Assembly: GCA_030041455.1 (NCBI GenBank)
Contig: JASHNV010000140.1
Span: 1 to 33,281, forward strand
DNA: 33,281 nucleotides
Source of the DNA: Spirochaetia bacterium
GTDB lineage: Bacteria; Spirochaetota; Spirochaetia; DAHUYW01
Direction of reading: 5' to 3'
Part shown: one piece after another, positions 7,219 through 15,172 of the stretch
Layout: each line of letters starts with the position of its first letter
Position numbering within the stretch: the stretch's first letter is position 1
Notes under the pieces: generated by a model
What the model was told of the DNA's origin: nothing
The model's database searches: none
The model's input: the letters and a program-made list of their open reading frames with translations, nothing else
Position numbers and translations under genes: made by a program

Positions 7219-8484
7219 CTACTGAATGTTGTTGATCTTGTCGATCTGCGCCGCCGCGGCGTCGAGCGCCGCCTTGGGGGTCGCCTGGCCGAGGTACACC
7301 TTGGAGATGGCGTCCCAGATCGCGTCTTGGCACTGGTCCCAGGTCGCAATCAAGGGCCAGCCCTTCGCGTGCTGAGCCGCGACGCCCATCGCCTTGTACA
7401 TCGGAGTGTTGAAGGCCGGCAGGCTCGAGGCCGACTCGGTCACGGGCGGGAAGCCCGCAAGCTGGTCGAACTTGCCTTTCCACTCCGGCTTGTACCAGAA
7501 ATCGATGAACTTGCCCGCCGTCGGGAGCGCCTTGCCGCCCGAGAAGAACGCGATCGAGTCGGTGATGATGAGCGGGGTCGACGGATGACCGGCGAAGCCC
7601 GGGATCTGCGCGTACGTCACGGGGAAGGTGGAGCCCGCCTGCTTCATGGCGGAATCGACCCAGGCGCCGATCATGACGTAGGCGGCCTTGCCGGCGTAGA
7701 ACACCGGGTGCGCCTCCATGCGGGTCTGGGCGAGGTAGCCGGGCTGCACGACCTTGTCGACGTTCGCGAGCTTGTTCATGAAGGTGAGCGCCTGGACGCC
7801 GGCGTCGGAGTTGACGGTCGACTTGCCGAAGGAACCGTCGGGGTTCTTCGCGAAGAAATCGCCGCCCGCGGCGTAGAAGTAGTAGGCGAAGTCGGTGAGC
7901 TCGGTGTTCTTCTTGCCGGGCATGATCAAGCCGTAGTGGTCCGGCGGCTTGTTCGCCGCGATCGCGTCCTTCTCGAGGTCTTCCATGGTCTGGGGAACGT
8001 CGGTCGCGAGGCTGTTGTTGATCGCGAGGAAGCGCGCCCCCGCGGCGACCGGAATGCCCATGAGCTTGCCGTTGACGACTCCCTCCTTCGTGCCCGGAAT
8101 GATGTCGGCGAGGGTATCCTTGCCGACGTACAGCGTCGGGTCGGCGAGCTGCTTCTCGCCGTAGAACTCGAGGAGCCATCGGGTGCCGATGATCGAGATG
8201 TCCGGCGGAGCGCCGCCCGCGAGGGCCGTGGTCAGCTTGTCGTGAAGCTGGTCCCAGGGAACCGAGACGATGTCGATCTGGTTGTTCGGATCGACCTTGT
8301 TGAACGCGGCCTCAAGGCTCGCGCGGTAGTCCTCGGTGACGCCGTCGTACTGCGCCCAAAAGAAGGTCGCCGTGGCTTTCGCGACCGGCTTGCCGCATGA
8401 CGCGAGCGCCATGGTCAGGACCGCGAGCAGACCCGCGAGCGGCAGCGCCCACGAAAACCGTTTCGCGCCTCGTGTAATTCTCAT
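7219..8484 (-). CDS. Extracellular sugar-binding lipoprotein of CUT1 ABC transporter
   Basis: 421 residues, SBP_bac_1 family. The signal peptide ends in lipobox LASC with the lipidated Cys at residue 30, so the protein is membrane-anchored. Family features include the segment with PPDISIIGTRW and the C-terminal repeat of aromatic helices (FIDFWYKPEW). The ATG at 8482-8484 is preceded by an AAGGAGTGAGG-like ribosome site. It sits directly upstream of the two permeases and delivers the substrate to them. Strong hairpins on both sides of the gene suggest its mRNA is specially stabilised, as usual for binding proteins made in excess over permeases. Confidence 0.93.
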   Translation of the reverse strand: MRITRGAKRFSWALPLAGLLAVLTMALASCGKPVAKATATFFWAQYDGVTEDYRASLEAAFNKVDPNNQIDIVSVPWDQLHDKLTTALAGGAPPDISIIGTRWLLEFYGEKQLADPTLYVGKDTLADIIPGTKEGVVNGKLMGIPVAAGARFLAINNSLATDVPQTMEDLEKDAIAANKPPDHYGLIMPGKKNTELTDFAYYFYAAGGDFFAKNPDGSFGKSTVNSDAGVQALTFMNKLANVDKVVQPGYLAQTRMEAHPVFYAGKAAYVMIGAWVDSAMKQAGSTFPVTYAQIPGFAGHPSTPLIITDSIAFFSGGKALPTAGKFIDFWYKPEWKGKFDQLAGFPPVTESASSLPAFNTPMYKAMGVAAQHAKGWPLIATWDQCQDAIWDAISKVYLGQATPKAALDAAAAQIDKINNIQ

Positions 8485-8510
8485 ACCTCACTCCTTGACG
8501 AAATTCTCAA

Positions 8511-8532
8511 ACAGGCGCCAAAAGGAGCCTGT
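8511..8532 (-). repeat. Leader stem-loop upstream of binding protein gene
   Basis: ACAGGC at 8511-8516 pairs with GCCTGT at 8527-8532, with two more G-C pairs inside after one mismatch and an A/T-only loop. It lies 27 nt upstream of the binding-protein start codon. Confidence 0.4.
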
Positions 8533-8550
8533 CCTCTCTTCTTTCAACGA

Positions 8551-8590
8551 AGCTGCGGCGCGGAGCTTAATGCATCTCCGCGCCGCAGCT
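8551..8590 (-). repeat. 15-bp perfect hairpin spanning the stop codon of the NagB-like gene
   Basis: Arms 8551-8565 and 8576-8590 are perfectly complementary (AGCTGCGGCGCGGAG on the plus strand). The 10-nt loop 8566-8575 contains the TAA of the NagB-like gene. No T-tract follows on the minus strand, so simple intrinsic termination is unlikely. A stability, processing or attenuation role is inferred. Confidence 0.85.
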
Positions 8591-9496
8591 TCCGATGCCC
8601 GGCCGATAGAAGTTGAAGCGGACATCGGGATGGTCGGCGAGCAGCGACATCGGCACCGAGGAGTCCACCACCCGCTTCGCGAGCATGAGCGTGGTGAGAC
8701 GCATGCCGAACGGGTTGTCGTGGTTGCCCGCCTGCCAGATGGAGACCGTCTTCGCCTTCCAGGTCTCCCGGGGACCGACCGTGAGCGCCTGCGAGGGGAT
8801 CTCGCCGAGCGCGCCTCCGGCGGAGGTCCGCGCGTTCTGCATGACGGTCATCGGATGGAGCCGGACGACCCGCGCGCCGAGCGCGCGGTACTCCTCGGCC
8901 GTGGGCGGAGCGTCCCGGTAGGCGCCTTCCCGGGGAAGGGGATCGTTGAACGCCCAGTGCTTCACGTCGCCCTGGCCGCCCTGCATGATGAGGCAGCGCG
9001 CCTCGTCGTAGGACCTCGAGTACTCGGCGACGTTGTCGGCGCGCAGGAAATGGAGGTGGGAGTCGCTCATGCGCCGGCGCTTGTCGATGCGCTTGAAGCA
9101 GAGGTCGAGATCGGCCTTCGCGAAGCTCAGCGGATGCGCGAGGGGAAGCTCCTTGCCGTCGCGGTACCACTCGTCCATCGCCCAGAAGTGGCCCTCGCGG
9201 ACGTCGATCTCGAGGTCGTTCACGATCCGCGCGACGAGCGGAAGCTGCTCGGTCGGCCCGATCGGGCCGCAGATGCCCGCGGGCTCGCTCTCGGTGGCAT
9301 GGCGCCAGGTCCACACGTACTCGAGCGCCTCGGCGGTGTAGAACTCCTCGAGGGTGTCGAAGAAGCGAACCTCGAACCCCGGTCGGGCGAGCGCGAGGAG
9401 GTCCTCCGCGGTGAGCTTCGCGGCGTCACGGAGGAGCTCGTCGTCGAGCGTCGTGTAGTCCCACCACCCTTCAGCGACCGTGCTCTGCCGTCTCAC
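8567..9496 (-). CDS. Glucosamine-6-phosphate deaminase/isomerase-like protein (NagB/RpiA/Pgl family)
   Basis: 309 residues, about 40 longer than typical NagB. NagB-like motifs are recognisable but altered: MDEW at 107-110 (for MDEY, which carries the catalytic Asp), [14 protein letters not shown] at 173-186 (for GxGxDGHIAFNEP; H180 in place of the catalytic His) and ALTVG at 237-241 (the TxG phosphate-loop segment). It is probably a ring-opening aldose-ketose isomerase or deaminase acting on a sugar phosphate other than GlcN6P. The start is GTG at 9494-9496, supported by AAGGAGGG 3-4 nt before it. It is the first gene of the structural operon, right behind the promoter and operator at 9506-9562. 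Its 3' end forms a strong hairpin. Confidence 0.8.
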   Translation of the reverse strand: MRRQSTVAEGWWDYTTLDDELLRDAAKLTAEDLLALARPGFEVRFFDTLEEFYTAEALEYVWTWRHATESEPAGICGPIGPTEQLPLVARIVNDLEIDVREGHFWAMDEWYRDGKELPLAHPLSFAKADLDLCFKRIDKRRRMSDSHLHFLRADNVAEYSRSYDEARCLIMQGGQGDVKHWAFNDPLPREGAYRDAPPTAEEYRALGARVVRLHPMTVMQNARTSAGGALGEIPSQALTVGPRETWKAKTVSIWQAGNHDNPFGMRLTTLMLAKRVVDSSVPMSLLADHPDVRFNFYRPGIGSCGAEMH

Positions 9497-9505
9497 GCTC
9501 CCTCC

Positions 9506-9526
9506 TTAATAACGTACCGTTAGTAA
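9506..9526 (-). promoter_or_regulatory. Probable ROK repressor operator at the structural operon
   Basis: An inverted repeat of 9-bp arms (TTAATAACG at 9506-9514, CGTTAGTAA at 9518-9526; 8 of 9 positions symmetric) around a TAC centre. It lies at the expected transcription start downstream of the -10 at about 9532-9539. A related sequence with the same ACGTAC core sits at the +1 region of the ROK gene (10829-10849). Confidence 0.6.
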
Positions 9527-9531
9527 TCCGC

Positions 9532-9562
9532 ATAGTATTCGCCGGTCCGGTCAAAATGTCAA
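9532..9562 (-). promoter_or_regulatory. Promoter of the sugar catabolic operon
   Basis: On the minus strand a perfect TTGACA (9557-9562) is followed 17 bp later by AATACT (9534-9539) or 19 bp later by TACTAT (9532-9537). The operator lies immediately downstream. A perfect 12-bp palindrome CGCTCCGGAGCG (9570-9581) lies just upstream of the -35. Confidence 0.65.
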
Positions 9563-9583
9563 GTGCGTCCGCTCCGGAGCGCA

Positions 9584-10822
9584 TCACGCCTCCGCCTCGA
9601 TCTTGTACGGGTACATCCCCACGAGGAGGGACTCGACCGCCATGTGGGAGGCGCCGATCACCACGGCGTTGTCGTGGAGCGTGGAGAGCGCGATCTGCGC
9701 CACGTCGAAGGGCACCGAGCGCTTGACGATCTCGGCGATCGGCTGGACGAACAGCGTCTCGACGCCGGGCAGGTGGCTGATTTCGCCGCCGAGCACGATG
9801 CGCTCGGGGTCGAGCAGGACGACGATGCTCAGGATCGCGAGGGCGAGCGACTCGGCGATTCCCCGCACCACCCCGGCCGCCGCGGGATCTCCCGCGAGGG
9901 CGGCCCGGCAGACCGCCTCGGGGGTGACGTCCTCGAGGCGTCCGCCTGCGAGGTCGAGGATGAGGGAGCCCCGATCGTCGCGCGCCGCGGCGACGCCCTG
10001 GTCCCTGATCGCGTCGATCGAGGCGCTGTACTCGAGGAAGCCCTTCCGCCTCGAGCGAAAATCGAGGCTCTCCCTGCCGAGCACGGTGAAACCGACCTCC
10101 CCCGCCGACCCATGGCTTCCGCGGTAGAGGTTGCGGTCGATGATGATTCCCGCGCCGATGCCGTTGCTCACCTCCACGAAGACGAAGCTGTCCCGGTTGC
10201 GCCCCGCGCCGTACTTCGCCTCGGCGAGCGCCGAGAGGTTCGCGACGTTCTCGGCGTAGACCGGCACCTTGAAGACTTCGCCGAGCGCGTTCTTGAGATT
10301 CTTCCCTTCGAGGTTGTCGTAGAGGATCGCGCTCGTCACCGCGCCGGCGGGGGAGACCACCGCGGGGATACCGATACTGATCGCCTTGAGGTCCTTCGGA
10401 TTGTGGGTGAGGCGCACGATCCGCCGGATCTCGTCGATGAGCGCCTGCTCGATATTGACCTCCTCGGCCATGCGAAAGCAGTCGTATTCGGCGAGGAGCG
10501 TGCAGTTGAAGTTGGAGACCGCGATGCGAATCGGCGCCTTCATGAGGTCGACGCCGATGACGTAGCCGCGATCGGAATTGACCAAGACCCGTGCGGCCCG
10601 TTTCCCGCTCTCGGTCTTCGCCTTCTCGGTCTCGACGACGTAGCCCTCCTCGATGAGCGCCTCGATGGCGCGCGAGACCGCCGGCGCGCTCAGGCGGAGA
10701 TCCTTCGCGATCTGCGCCCGGTACAGGGCGCCGCGCTCCCTGATGTAATTGAACACGATGGAGATGTTGATCCGGTTCTGGAGGTTCGCGTTCGCGGTTC
10801 CGGTGACGTTGAGGGTCTTCAT
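9584..10822 (-). CDS. ROK-family transcriptional repressor
   Basis: 412 residues. An N-terminal winged helix-turn-helix lies at about 20-70 (YRAQIAKDLRLSAPAVSRAI), followed by a ROK fold as in NagC/XylR-type repressors. The kinase ATP motif DxGGTK is replaced by DLMKAP, so sugar kinase activity is unlikely. The usual Zn motif (CxCGxxGCxE after GEIGH) is also gone: the region reads GEVGF and then a Cys-free GRESLDFRSRRKGFLEY. The reading frame is open far upstream, but the ATG at 10820-10822 fits the promoter at 10850-10878 with a leader of about 20 nt. There is no Shine-Dalgarno, so initiation is unusual. It probably represses itself and the operon starting at 9496. Confidence 0.9.
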   Translation of the reverse strand: MKTLNVTGTANANLQNRINISIVFNYIRERGALYRAQIAKDLRLSAPAVSRAIEALIEEGYVVETEKAKTESGKRAARVLVNSDRGYVIGVDLMKAPIRIAVSNFNCTLLAEYDCFRMAEEVNIEQALIDEIRRIVRLTHNPKDLKAISIGIPAVVSPAGAVTSAILYDNLEGKNLKNALGEVFKVPVYAENVANLSALAEAKYGAGRNRDSFVFVEVSNGIGAGIIIDRNLYRGSHGSAGEVGFTVLGRESLDFRSRRKGFLEYSASIDAIRDQGVAAARDDRGSLILDLAGGRLEDVTPEAVCRAALAGDPAAAGVVRGIAESLALAILSIVVLLDPERIVLGGEISHLPGVETLFVQPIAEIVKRSVPFDVAQIALSTLHDNAVVIGASHMAVESLLVGMYPYKIEAEA

Positions 10823-10828
10823 GGCGAC

Positions 10829-10849
10829 AACATTACGTACTGTTCGTTC
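10829..10849 (-). promoter_or_regulatory. Candidate autoregulatory operator of the ROK gene
   Basis: It shares 13 of 21 aligned positions with the operator at 9506-9526, including the contiguous ACGTAC core (10835-10840) and the GTT and GT that follow. It lies directly after the -10 box, overlapping the likely transcription start. Its own dyad symmetry is weaker. Confidence 0.5.
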
Positions 10850-10878
10850 ATCATAACGGCGAAAGAGGCGCCTGTCAA
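10850..10878 (-). promoter_or_regulatory. Near-consensus promoter of the ROK repressor gene
   Basis: On the minus strand a perfect TTGACA (10873-10878), exactly 17 bp, then TATGAT (10850-10855). It is the strongest promoter match I see in the window, and sits in the 68-bp gap after the DUF4015 gene. Confidence 0.85.
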
Positions 10879-10890
10879 GGCCGCTTCGAG

Positions 10891-12975
10891 CTACCGCGCG
10901 GGGACGAAGGGGGTCAGGGGAAAGGTGACCATGTAGTAGTCGTTCCCGAAGTTCCAGAGCGTGAATCCCGAGGAGCGGGAGGCCTGCGCGCCTTCGAGCT
11001 CGACGCGCAGGTACCTCGAGTACTCCGCCGTGTCCATGTTGCGCTCGCCGCCGAGCAGGAAAGCCTGGACGAAGGGCCGCACGAGGGTCCGGTTGCCGAC
11101 GATCTCCTGCGCGCGAGCCGTCCCCTGCCGGTAGATTTGACCGGCTCGATCGAGGTAGGGAACGTCCTTCATGAAGTCGATCGGAAAGTGCGAGGGATAG
11201 TCCATCGGGCAGACGACGTCGATGTAGCTCGCGAGGACTCCGAGATCCTGCCCTACCCAGTTGCTGATGCGGTACCAACAGCTGAAACCGTAGAGGTCGG
11301 CGCTGATCGGAATCGTGAGGGAGCTGCGCGCGAGCGACAGGAACGACTCGAGGGCGTCGACCTTCGTCATGCCCGGGCGCCGGTAGCGGTAGACGGCGTT
11401 CGCGACAGGGCCGTCGGAGGGAAACCTGACGTAGTCGAACTGGATCTCGTCGATCCCGAGCCGCTCGAGCTCCTCGGCGATCGCGATGTTGTACCGCCAC
11501 ACCTCCTCGGAGCAGGGGTCGACCCAGAACTCGCGCTGCACGTAGGAGACCTGGCCTGAGTCCGCGTTTTCCTGCCGAACGAAGTTGGCCCAGGGAGCCC
11601 TCCGCTTCCCGTCCCAGACGGCGTACTTCCGATCGGCGTAGTTGTAGAGCTTTTCGTCCTTGAACACGACCATCCTGCCGACGACGTAGATTCCGTTCGC
11701 GTGCGCGGTCTTGATGAGGGCCTTGATGTCGAACAGGGGATGGACCGCGCCGATCGCGTTGGGAAGCGGCAGCGTCGAGCGGTAGGTGAGCCGGCCGAAG
11801 TCGTCCTTCACGTCGACGGTCACGGAGTCGAGGCCGTTTTTCTTCAGGAACGCGATCTTCTCCGCGAGCGCCGCTCCGGAGGCGTCGGCGGCGGAGAGGT
11901 AGATGCCCGAACGGTCCCGGGCGATCGCCTGGCGGGCCGCTCTCGCGGCGGAGACGGGCGGCGGCGGGGGGACCGCGGCGAGACGCTCCCAGCTCTGCGT
12001 GCTCTCGGAGAAGCTCCAGGACGCCCGGTCGGTCGACACGTCGAGAGCCCAGGGCACGACGCCGCTCTTCACGGAGCGATAGCCGACTTGCCGGATGACC
12101 TCCCCTGCCCCCCGCTCCGGAAAGGCGAAGGGCGTCCACGCCCGCCGGTCCGGCGTCGAGGCATAGAGCCCGCCGCCGAACCCGACGCCGATCACCCACT
12201 CGCCCCTCACGAGCGGCGAGTAGGCGAGGCCCGCGATGTCCTCGTAGAATCCCGCGCCCCGGTAGAGGAACTTCAGGGAGTCCTCGTAGGAGACCCAGCT
12301 CGCGCCGCGGTCCGAGGTCTCGAAAATGCCGCTGAACGACGTTCCGATCGCGACGGCGTCCTTGTCGAACGGCGAGAGCGCCACCGCCGTGATGAAGGCC
12401 GCGGGCTTTACGGGGTCGTGAACCGGTATCTGCGTCCAGGTCGCCCCGGCGTCCTCGGAGAGGAAGACCCTCGACGGCGTCGCGGCGGCGATCCTGCTTC
12501 CGTCGTCCGGATCCACGCCGATCGCGGTGATCACCTCGATCTTGTCGCCGGTGAAGGGATAGACGACCCGGATGGGCAGGCCCGCGTTCCGCCGGTGCCA
12601 CGTCGATCCGCCGTCGAGCGACACGAAGATCCCCTCGTCGTCGCTCACCCCGTAGATGATCCCGGAGCTCGTCGTGAGCGTGCGCTTGAAGAAGGGGTGC
12701 TCGGTGTAGACCGCGGGGTCCGCCTGGGCGAGCGGGATGGCGCTCTCGACGGGGAGGGCGGGATCGAGCGCCCCGGGCGTCTCGACGGTCGAGACCGCCG
12801 AGGCCGGCTTCGGCCGGATCGGGGGCGCTGCGAGCGGCGCGATCGGCGCGAGGGAGGCCTCCGAGGCGAGCTTCGGCCGCGCCTGGGCGCGGGCGCTCGA
12901 GACGATCAAGGCCCCGACCGCGGCCCCGACGACCACGATCAGCACGGCGATTGCGACATAGACCACGCGAACCAC
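10891..12975 (-). CDS. Asp-box (BNR) domain fused to DUF4015 glycoside-hydrolase-like domain, membrane-anchored
   Basis: 694 residues. A membrane anchor or uncleaved signal at 5-26 and an Ala/Pro-rich linker (about 30-85) are followed by three Asp-box repeats (SLDGGSTW 119-126, SEDAGATW 173-180, TSDRGASW 220-227) typical of beta-propellers. A proline run (PPPPPP near 335-340) then joins a DUF4015-type TIM barrel from about 355 to 690. The barrel has GIYLSA, VTVDVKDDFG and the acidic DEIQFDYVRFP (509-519) that is typical of this putative glycosidase family. The protein should lie outside the inner membrane. The start is GTG at 12973-12975, 4 bp after the kinase stop, with a GGTGAGGTGAGA-type ribosome site inside the kinase end, so the two are translationally coupled. 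The substrate is unknown. Confidence 0.8.
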   Translation of the reverse strand: MVRVVYVAIAVLIVVVGAAVGALIVSSARAQARPKLASEASLAPIAPLAAPPIRPKPASAVSTVETPGALDPALPVESAIPLAQADPAVYTEHPFFKRTLTTSSGIIYGVSDDEGIFVSLDGGSTWHRRNAGLPIRVVYPFTGDKIEVITAIGVDPDDGSRIAAATPSRVFLSEDAGATWTQIPVHDPVKPAAFITAVALSPFDKDAVAIGTSFSGIFETSDRGASWVSYEDSLKFLYRGAGFYEDIAGLAYSPLVRGEWVIGVGFGGGLYASTPDRRAWTPFAFPERGAGEVIRQVGYRSVKSGVVPWALDVSTDRASWSFSESTQSWERLAAVPPPPPVSAARAARQAIARDRSGIYLSAADASGAALAEKIAFLKKNGLDSVTVDVKDDFGRLTYRSTLPLPNAIGAVHPLFDIKALIKTAHANGIYVVGRMVVFKDEKLYNYADRKYAVWDGKRRAPWANFVRQENADSGQVSYVQREFWVDPCSEEVWRYNIAIAEELERLGIDEIQFDYVRFPSDGPVANAVYRYRRPGMTKVDALESFLSLARSSLTIPISADLYGFSCWYRISNWVGQDLGVLASYIDVVCPMDYPSHFPIDFMKDVPYLDRAGQIYRQGTARAQEIVGNRTLVRPFVQAFLLGGERNMDTAEYSRYLRVELEGAQASRSSGFTLWNFGNDYYMVTFPLTPFVPAR

Positions 12976-12979
12976 GCTC

Positions 12980-13891
12980 TCACCTCACCACGTTGCCGGT
13001 GCGGATCTTCTCGAGCTGCCGGACGATGTCGGCCGAGTAGTCGGGGAGCGCGCCGCGCTGGGAAGCGACCCACGCGCCGACGCGGCAGGCGAAGTTCGTG
13101 GCCTCGACCGGGGTCTTGTCGTGGAGCAGCGCGAACATGAAACCCGCCGCGAACGCGTCGCCCGAGCCGACGGTGTCGGCTACGGTGACCGGAACCGCGG
13201 GCACCCAGGCGTTGCTGCCGTTCTCGTGAATGGCGGCGCCCTCGGCGCCGAGCGTGACGCAGACGACCGGAATCTCGAAGCGCTTGGAGACGAGCTCGCA
13301 GAAGGGCTCCACGTCGAGCGGCTCGCCGAACAGCATCTTCGAGAGCACGTCGACCTCCTCGCCGTTCAGCTTCAAGATGTCGCAGGCTCCGAGGGAGTCC
13401 TCGACCCAATCGGATCGGTAGTAGCTCTGCCTGAGGTTGACGTCGAAAAGGACGCGCGCGGGCCGGGCGACGCGGAGCGCTTCCCGCAGGAGCTCGCGAT
13501 TGGTCGCGGAACGCTGCGCGAGGGTCCCGAAGCAAAAGACGTCCCACCGCTCCGCGCCGAGCTTCTCGATCTGTCCCGCGTCGAGCGCGATCGCGTCCCA
13601 CGCCACGTTCTCGTGGATGACGTAGCTCGGCTGGCCCTCCTCCCGCACGACGACCTCCACGGTCCCGGTGGGCAGATCCTCAAGCTGGCTCACGAAGCCG
13701 ACGTCCACCCCGAATCCCCGCGCGGCGGAGAGCGCATCCGCGCCGAGGGCGTCGGAGCCGACCGCCGATATGATCGCCGAGCGGACGCCCATTTTCGCGA
13801 GATGGGCGGCGACGTTGAACGGCGCTCCGCCGATGTACGCTTTTCCGTCTATAAGGTCCCAAAGGATCTCCCCGAAGGAGACAACTTTCAT
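12980..13891 (-). CDS. PfkB-family carbohydrate kinase (fructokinase-like)
   Basis: 303 residues, normal for a ribokinase-family sugar kinase. GGAPFNVAAHLAKMG at 21-35 is the N-terminal PfkB signature (substrate and lid contacts). DTVGSGDAFAAGF at 239-251 is the C-terminal signature, with the catalytic base D245 and the GSGD anion hole. The GGAPFN form and overall sequence resemble ScrK-type fructokinases, but the substrate is not certain. The start is ATG 13889-13891. The gene is coupled to the downstream DUF4015 protein and precedes the ROK regulon, so it could supply the phosphorylation step for that pathway. This is inference, since it has its own promoter. Confidence 0.88.
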   Translation of the reverse strand: MKVVSFGEILWDLIDGKAYIGGAPFNVAAHLAKMGVRSAIISAVGSDALGADALSAARGFGVDVGFVSQLEDLPTGTVEVVVREEGQPSYVIHENVAWDAIALDAGQIEKLGAERWDVFCFGTLAQRSATNRELLREALRVARPARVLFDVNLRQSYYRSDWVEDSLGACDILKLNGEEVDVLSKMLFGEPLDVEPFCELVSKRFEIPVVCVTLGAEGAAIHENGSNAWVPAVPVTVADTVGSGDAFAAGFMFALLHDKTPVEATNFACRVGAWVASQRGALPDYSADIVRQLEKIRTGNVVR

Positions 13892-13916
13892 AATATCCGG
13901 TGCGCCTCTGCCGTCT

Positions 13917-13945
13917 TGAATACCATGTCCTGGCCCCGATGACAA
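13917..13945 (-). promoter_or_regulatory. Possible promoter of the kinase gene
   Basis: On the minus strand TTGTCA (13940-13945), a 17-bp spacer, then TATTCA (13917-13922), 25 bp before the start codon. The -10 match is weak. Confidence 0.4.
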
Positions 13946-13996
13946 GCGTGCCGCTCTCAAGCCGCTCGGACCGGGTCCGAGGGGGCTCCGACCCGC

Positions 13997-14026
13997 TTGG
14001 CGCGGCCGGCCTCGCGCGGCTATAGT
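13997..14026 (+). promoter_or_regulatory. Promoter of the RNA methyltransferase gene
   Basis: TTGGCG (13997-14002), 18 bp, TATAGT (14021-14026). The start codon at 14039 is only 13 bp past the -10, so the leader would be about 6 nt with no room for a Shine-Dalgarno. Confidence 0.55.
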
Positions 14027-14038
14027 CAGCCCGAGACC

Positions 14039-15172
14039 ATGGTCACGCCCGGGGCCCTCCTCACGATCCGCATCGACTCCCTCGCCTACGGAGGCTCGGG
14101 GGTCGGACGCGTCGAAGGCCGCGTCTTCTTCGTCCCCTACGCCGCCCCCGGCGACCTGCTCGAGGTGCGCGTCGTCGAGGACCGCGGCAGCTTCGCGCGC
14201 GCCGGGATCGTGCGCATCGTCGAGCCCGGCCCGTCGCGGCGGGACCCCGCCTGCCGCCACTTCGGCGAGTGCGGCGGCTGCGCGTGGCAGCACGTCGCCT
14301 ACGAGACGCAGGTCGCCGAAAAGGAGCGCGCGCTCCTCGAGAGCGTGCGGAGGATCGCCGGGATCGAGCCGCCGCTCCGCCCCGTCGTCCGGTCTCCGCG
14401 GGAGTACGGGTATCGAAGCCGGACCCGCCTGCGGGTCGGCCCGCGCGGAGAGATCGGATACTACGCCGCGGGGTCCCACCGGCTCGTCGACGTCGAGGAA
14501 TGCCCCATTCTCGACGAGGCGCTCGAGGCGCGGCTCGGCGCGCTCCGCTCGTCGCTCCGCGGGAAGCCCGCGCCCGACGGAAAGGAAATCGTGCTTCAAC
14601 GGGAGGAGCGGGGCGAGGTCGTCGACTCCTGGGCGGCGGAGAGCCGGGATCCCGGCTTCAGACAGGCGAACGAGGCGGTGAATCGGCTCCTGCGGGCGAG
14701 AATCAGGGAGATCGTCGCCGAGCGCGCTCCGCGCGGGATCCTCGACCTCTACTGCGGGGACGGGAACGTCTCCCTGCCGCTCGCCCGAGAGGCGGGGAGC
14801 GTCCTCGGTCTCGACGCGGACTCAGTCGCGATCGGCAAGGCGCGCTCAAGCGCGCGGGCGCTCGGCCTCTCGAACGCCGTCTACCGTTGCTCGACCGTCG
14901 AGGCGGCGCGCTCGGAGCTCTCGGCCGCTTCGGAGGCTTTCGACTGCCTCATCGCCGACCCGCCCCGCAGGGGCCTGCGGGAGCTCACGGCCTTCGTCGC
15001 ATCGCTGCGGGTTCCCCTCCTCGTCTACGTCTCCTGCTCGCCGCCCGCGCTCGCGCGGGACCTGCGCGAGCTCGTGGCCCGGGGCTACCGGGTGGAGAGC
15101 ATCGAGCCGTTCGACATGTTCCCGCAAAGCTATCATCTCGAGGCGCTCGCCGTCCTCACCTCGGGCTCATAG
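14039..15172 (+). CDS. 23S rRNA/tRNA (uracil-5-)-methyltransferase, RlmD/TrmA family
   Basis: 377 residues. A TRAM RNA-binding domain at 3-60 is followed by a [4Fe-4S] cluster set (C72, C78, C81 in CRHFGECGGC, and C155 in EECPIL). The SAM site has DLYCGDGNVSLPLA near 237-250. The catalytic nucleophile is C333 in YVSCSPPALARDL and the general base is E368 in YHLEAL. It methylates C5 of a uridine in rRNA or tRNA; the Fe-S cluster favours the RumA/RlmCD side. An upstream TTG (13997) keeps the frame open but overlaps the -35 box, so the ATG at 14039 is preferred. The gene runs convergently into the SorC gene, with the 3' ends overlapping by 6 bp. Confidence 0.92.
   Translation: MVTPGALLTIRIDSLAYGGSGVGRVEGRVFFVPYAAPGDLLEVRVVEDRGSFARAGIVRIVEPGPSRRDPACRHFGECGGCAWQHVAYETQVAEKERALLESVRRIAGIEPPLRPVVRSPREYGYRSRTRLRVGPRGEIGYYAAGSHRLVDVEECPILDEALEARLGALRSSLRGKPAPDGKEIVLQREERGEVVDSWAAESRDPGFRQANEAVNRLLRARIREIVAERAPRGILDLYCGDGNVSLPLAREAGSVLGLDADSVAIGKARSSARALGLSNAVYRCSTVEAARSELSAASEAFDCLIADPPRRGLRELTAFVASLRVPLLVYVSCSPPALARDLRELVARGYRVESIEPFDMFPQSYHLEALAVLTSGS

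Noticed and set aside
4430-8400. Very long plus-strand open frames (599 and 650 residues) opposite the sugar operon
   Set aside because: They are antisense to well-supported transporter and enzyme genes. Their composition is Arg/Glu/Asp-rich shadow sequence with no domain, as expected in high-GC DNA.
10823-12601. N-terminal extension of the ROK frame to over 1000 residues
   Set aside because: The upstream part is a shadow of the DUF4015 gene. A near-consensus promoter and the helix-turn-helix start place the true ATG at 10822.
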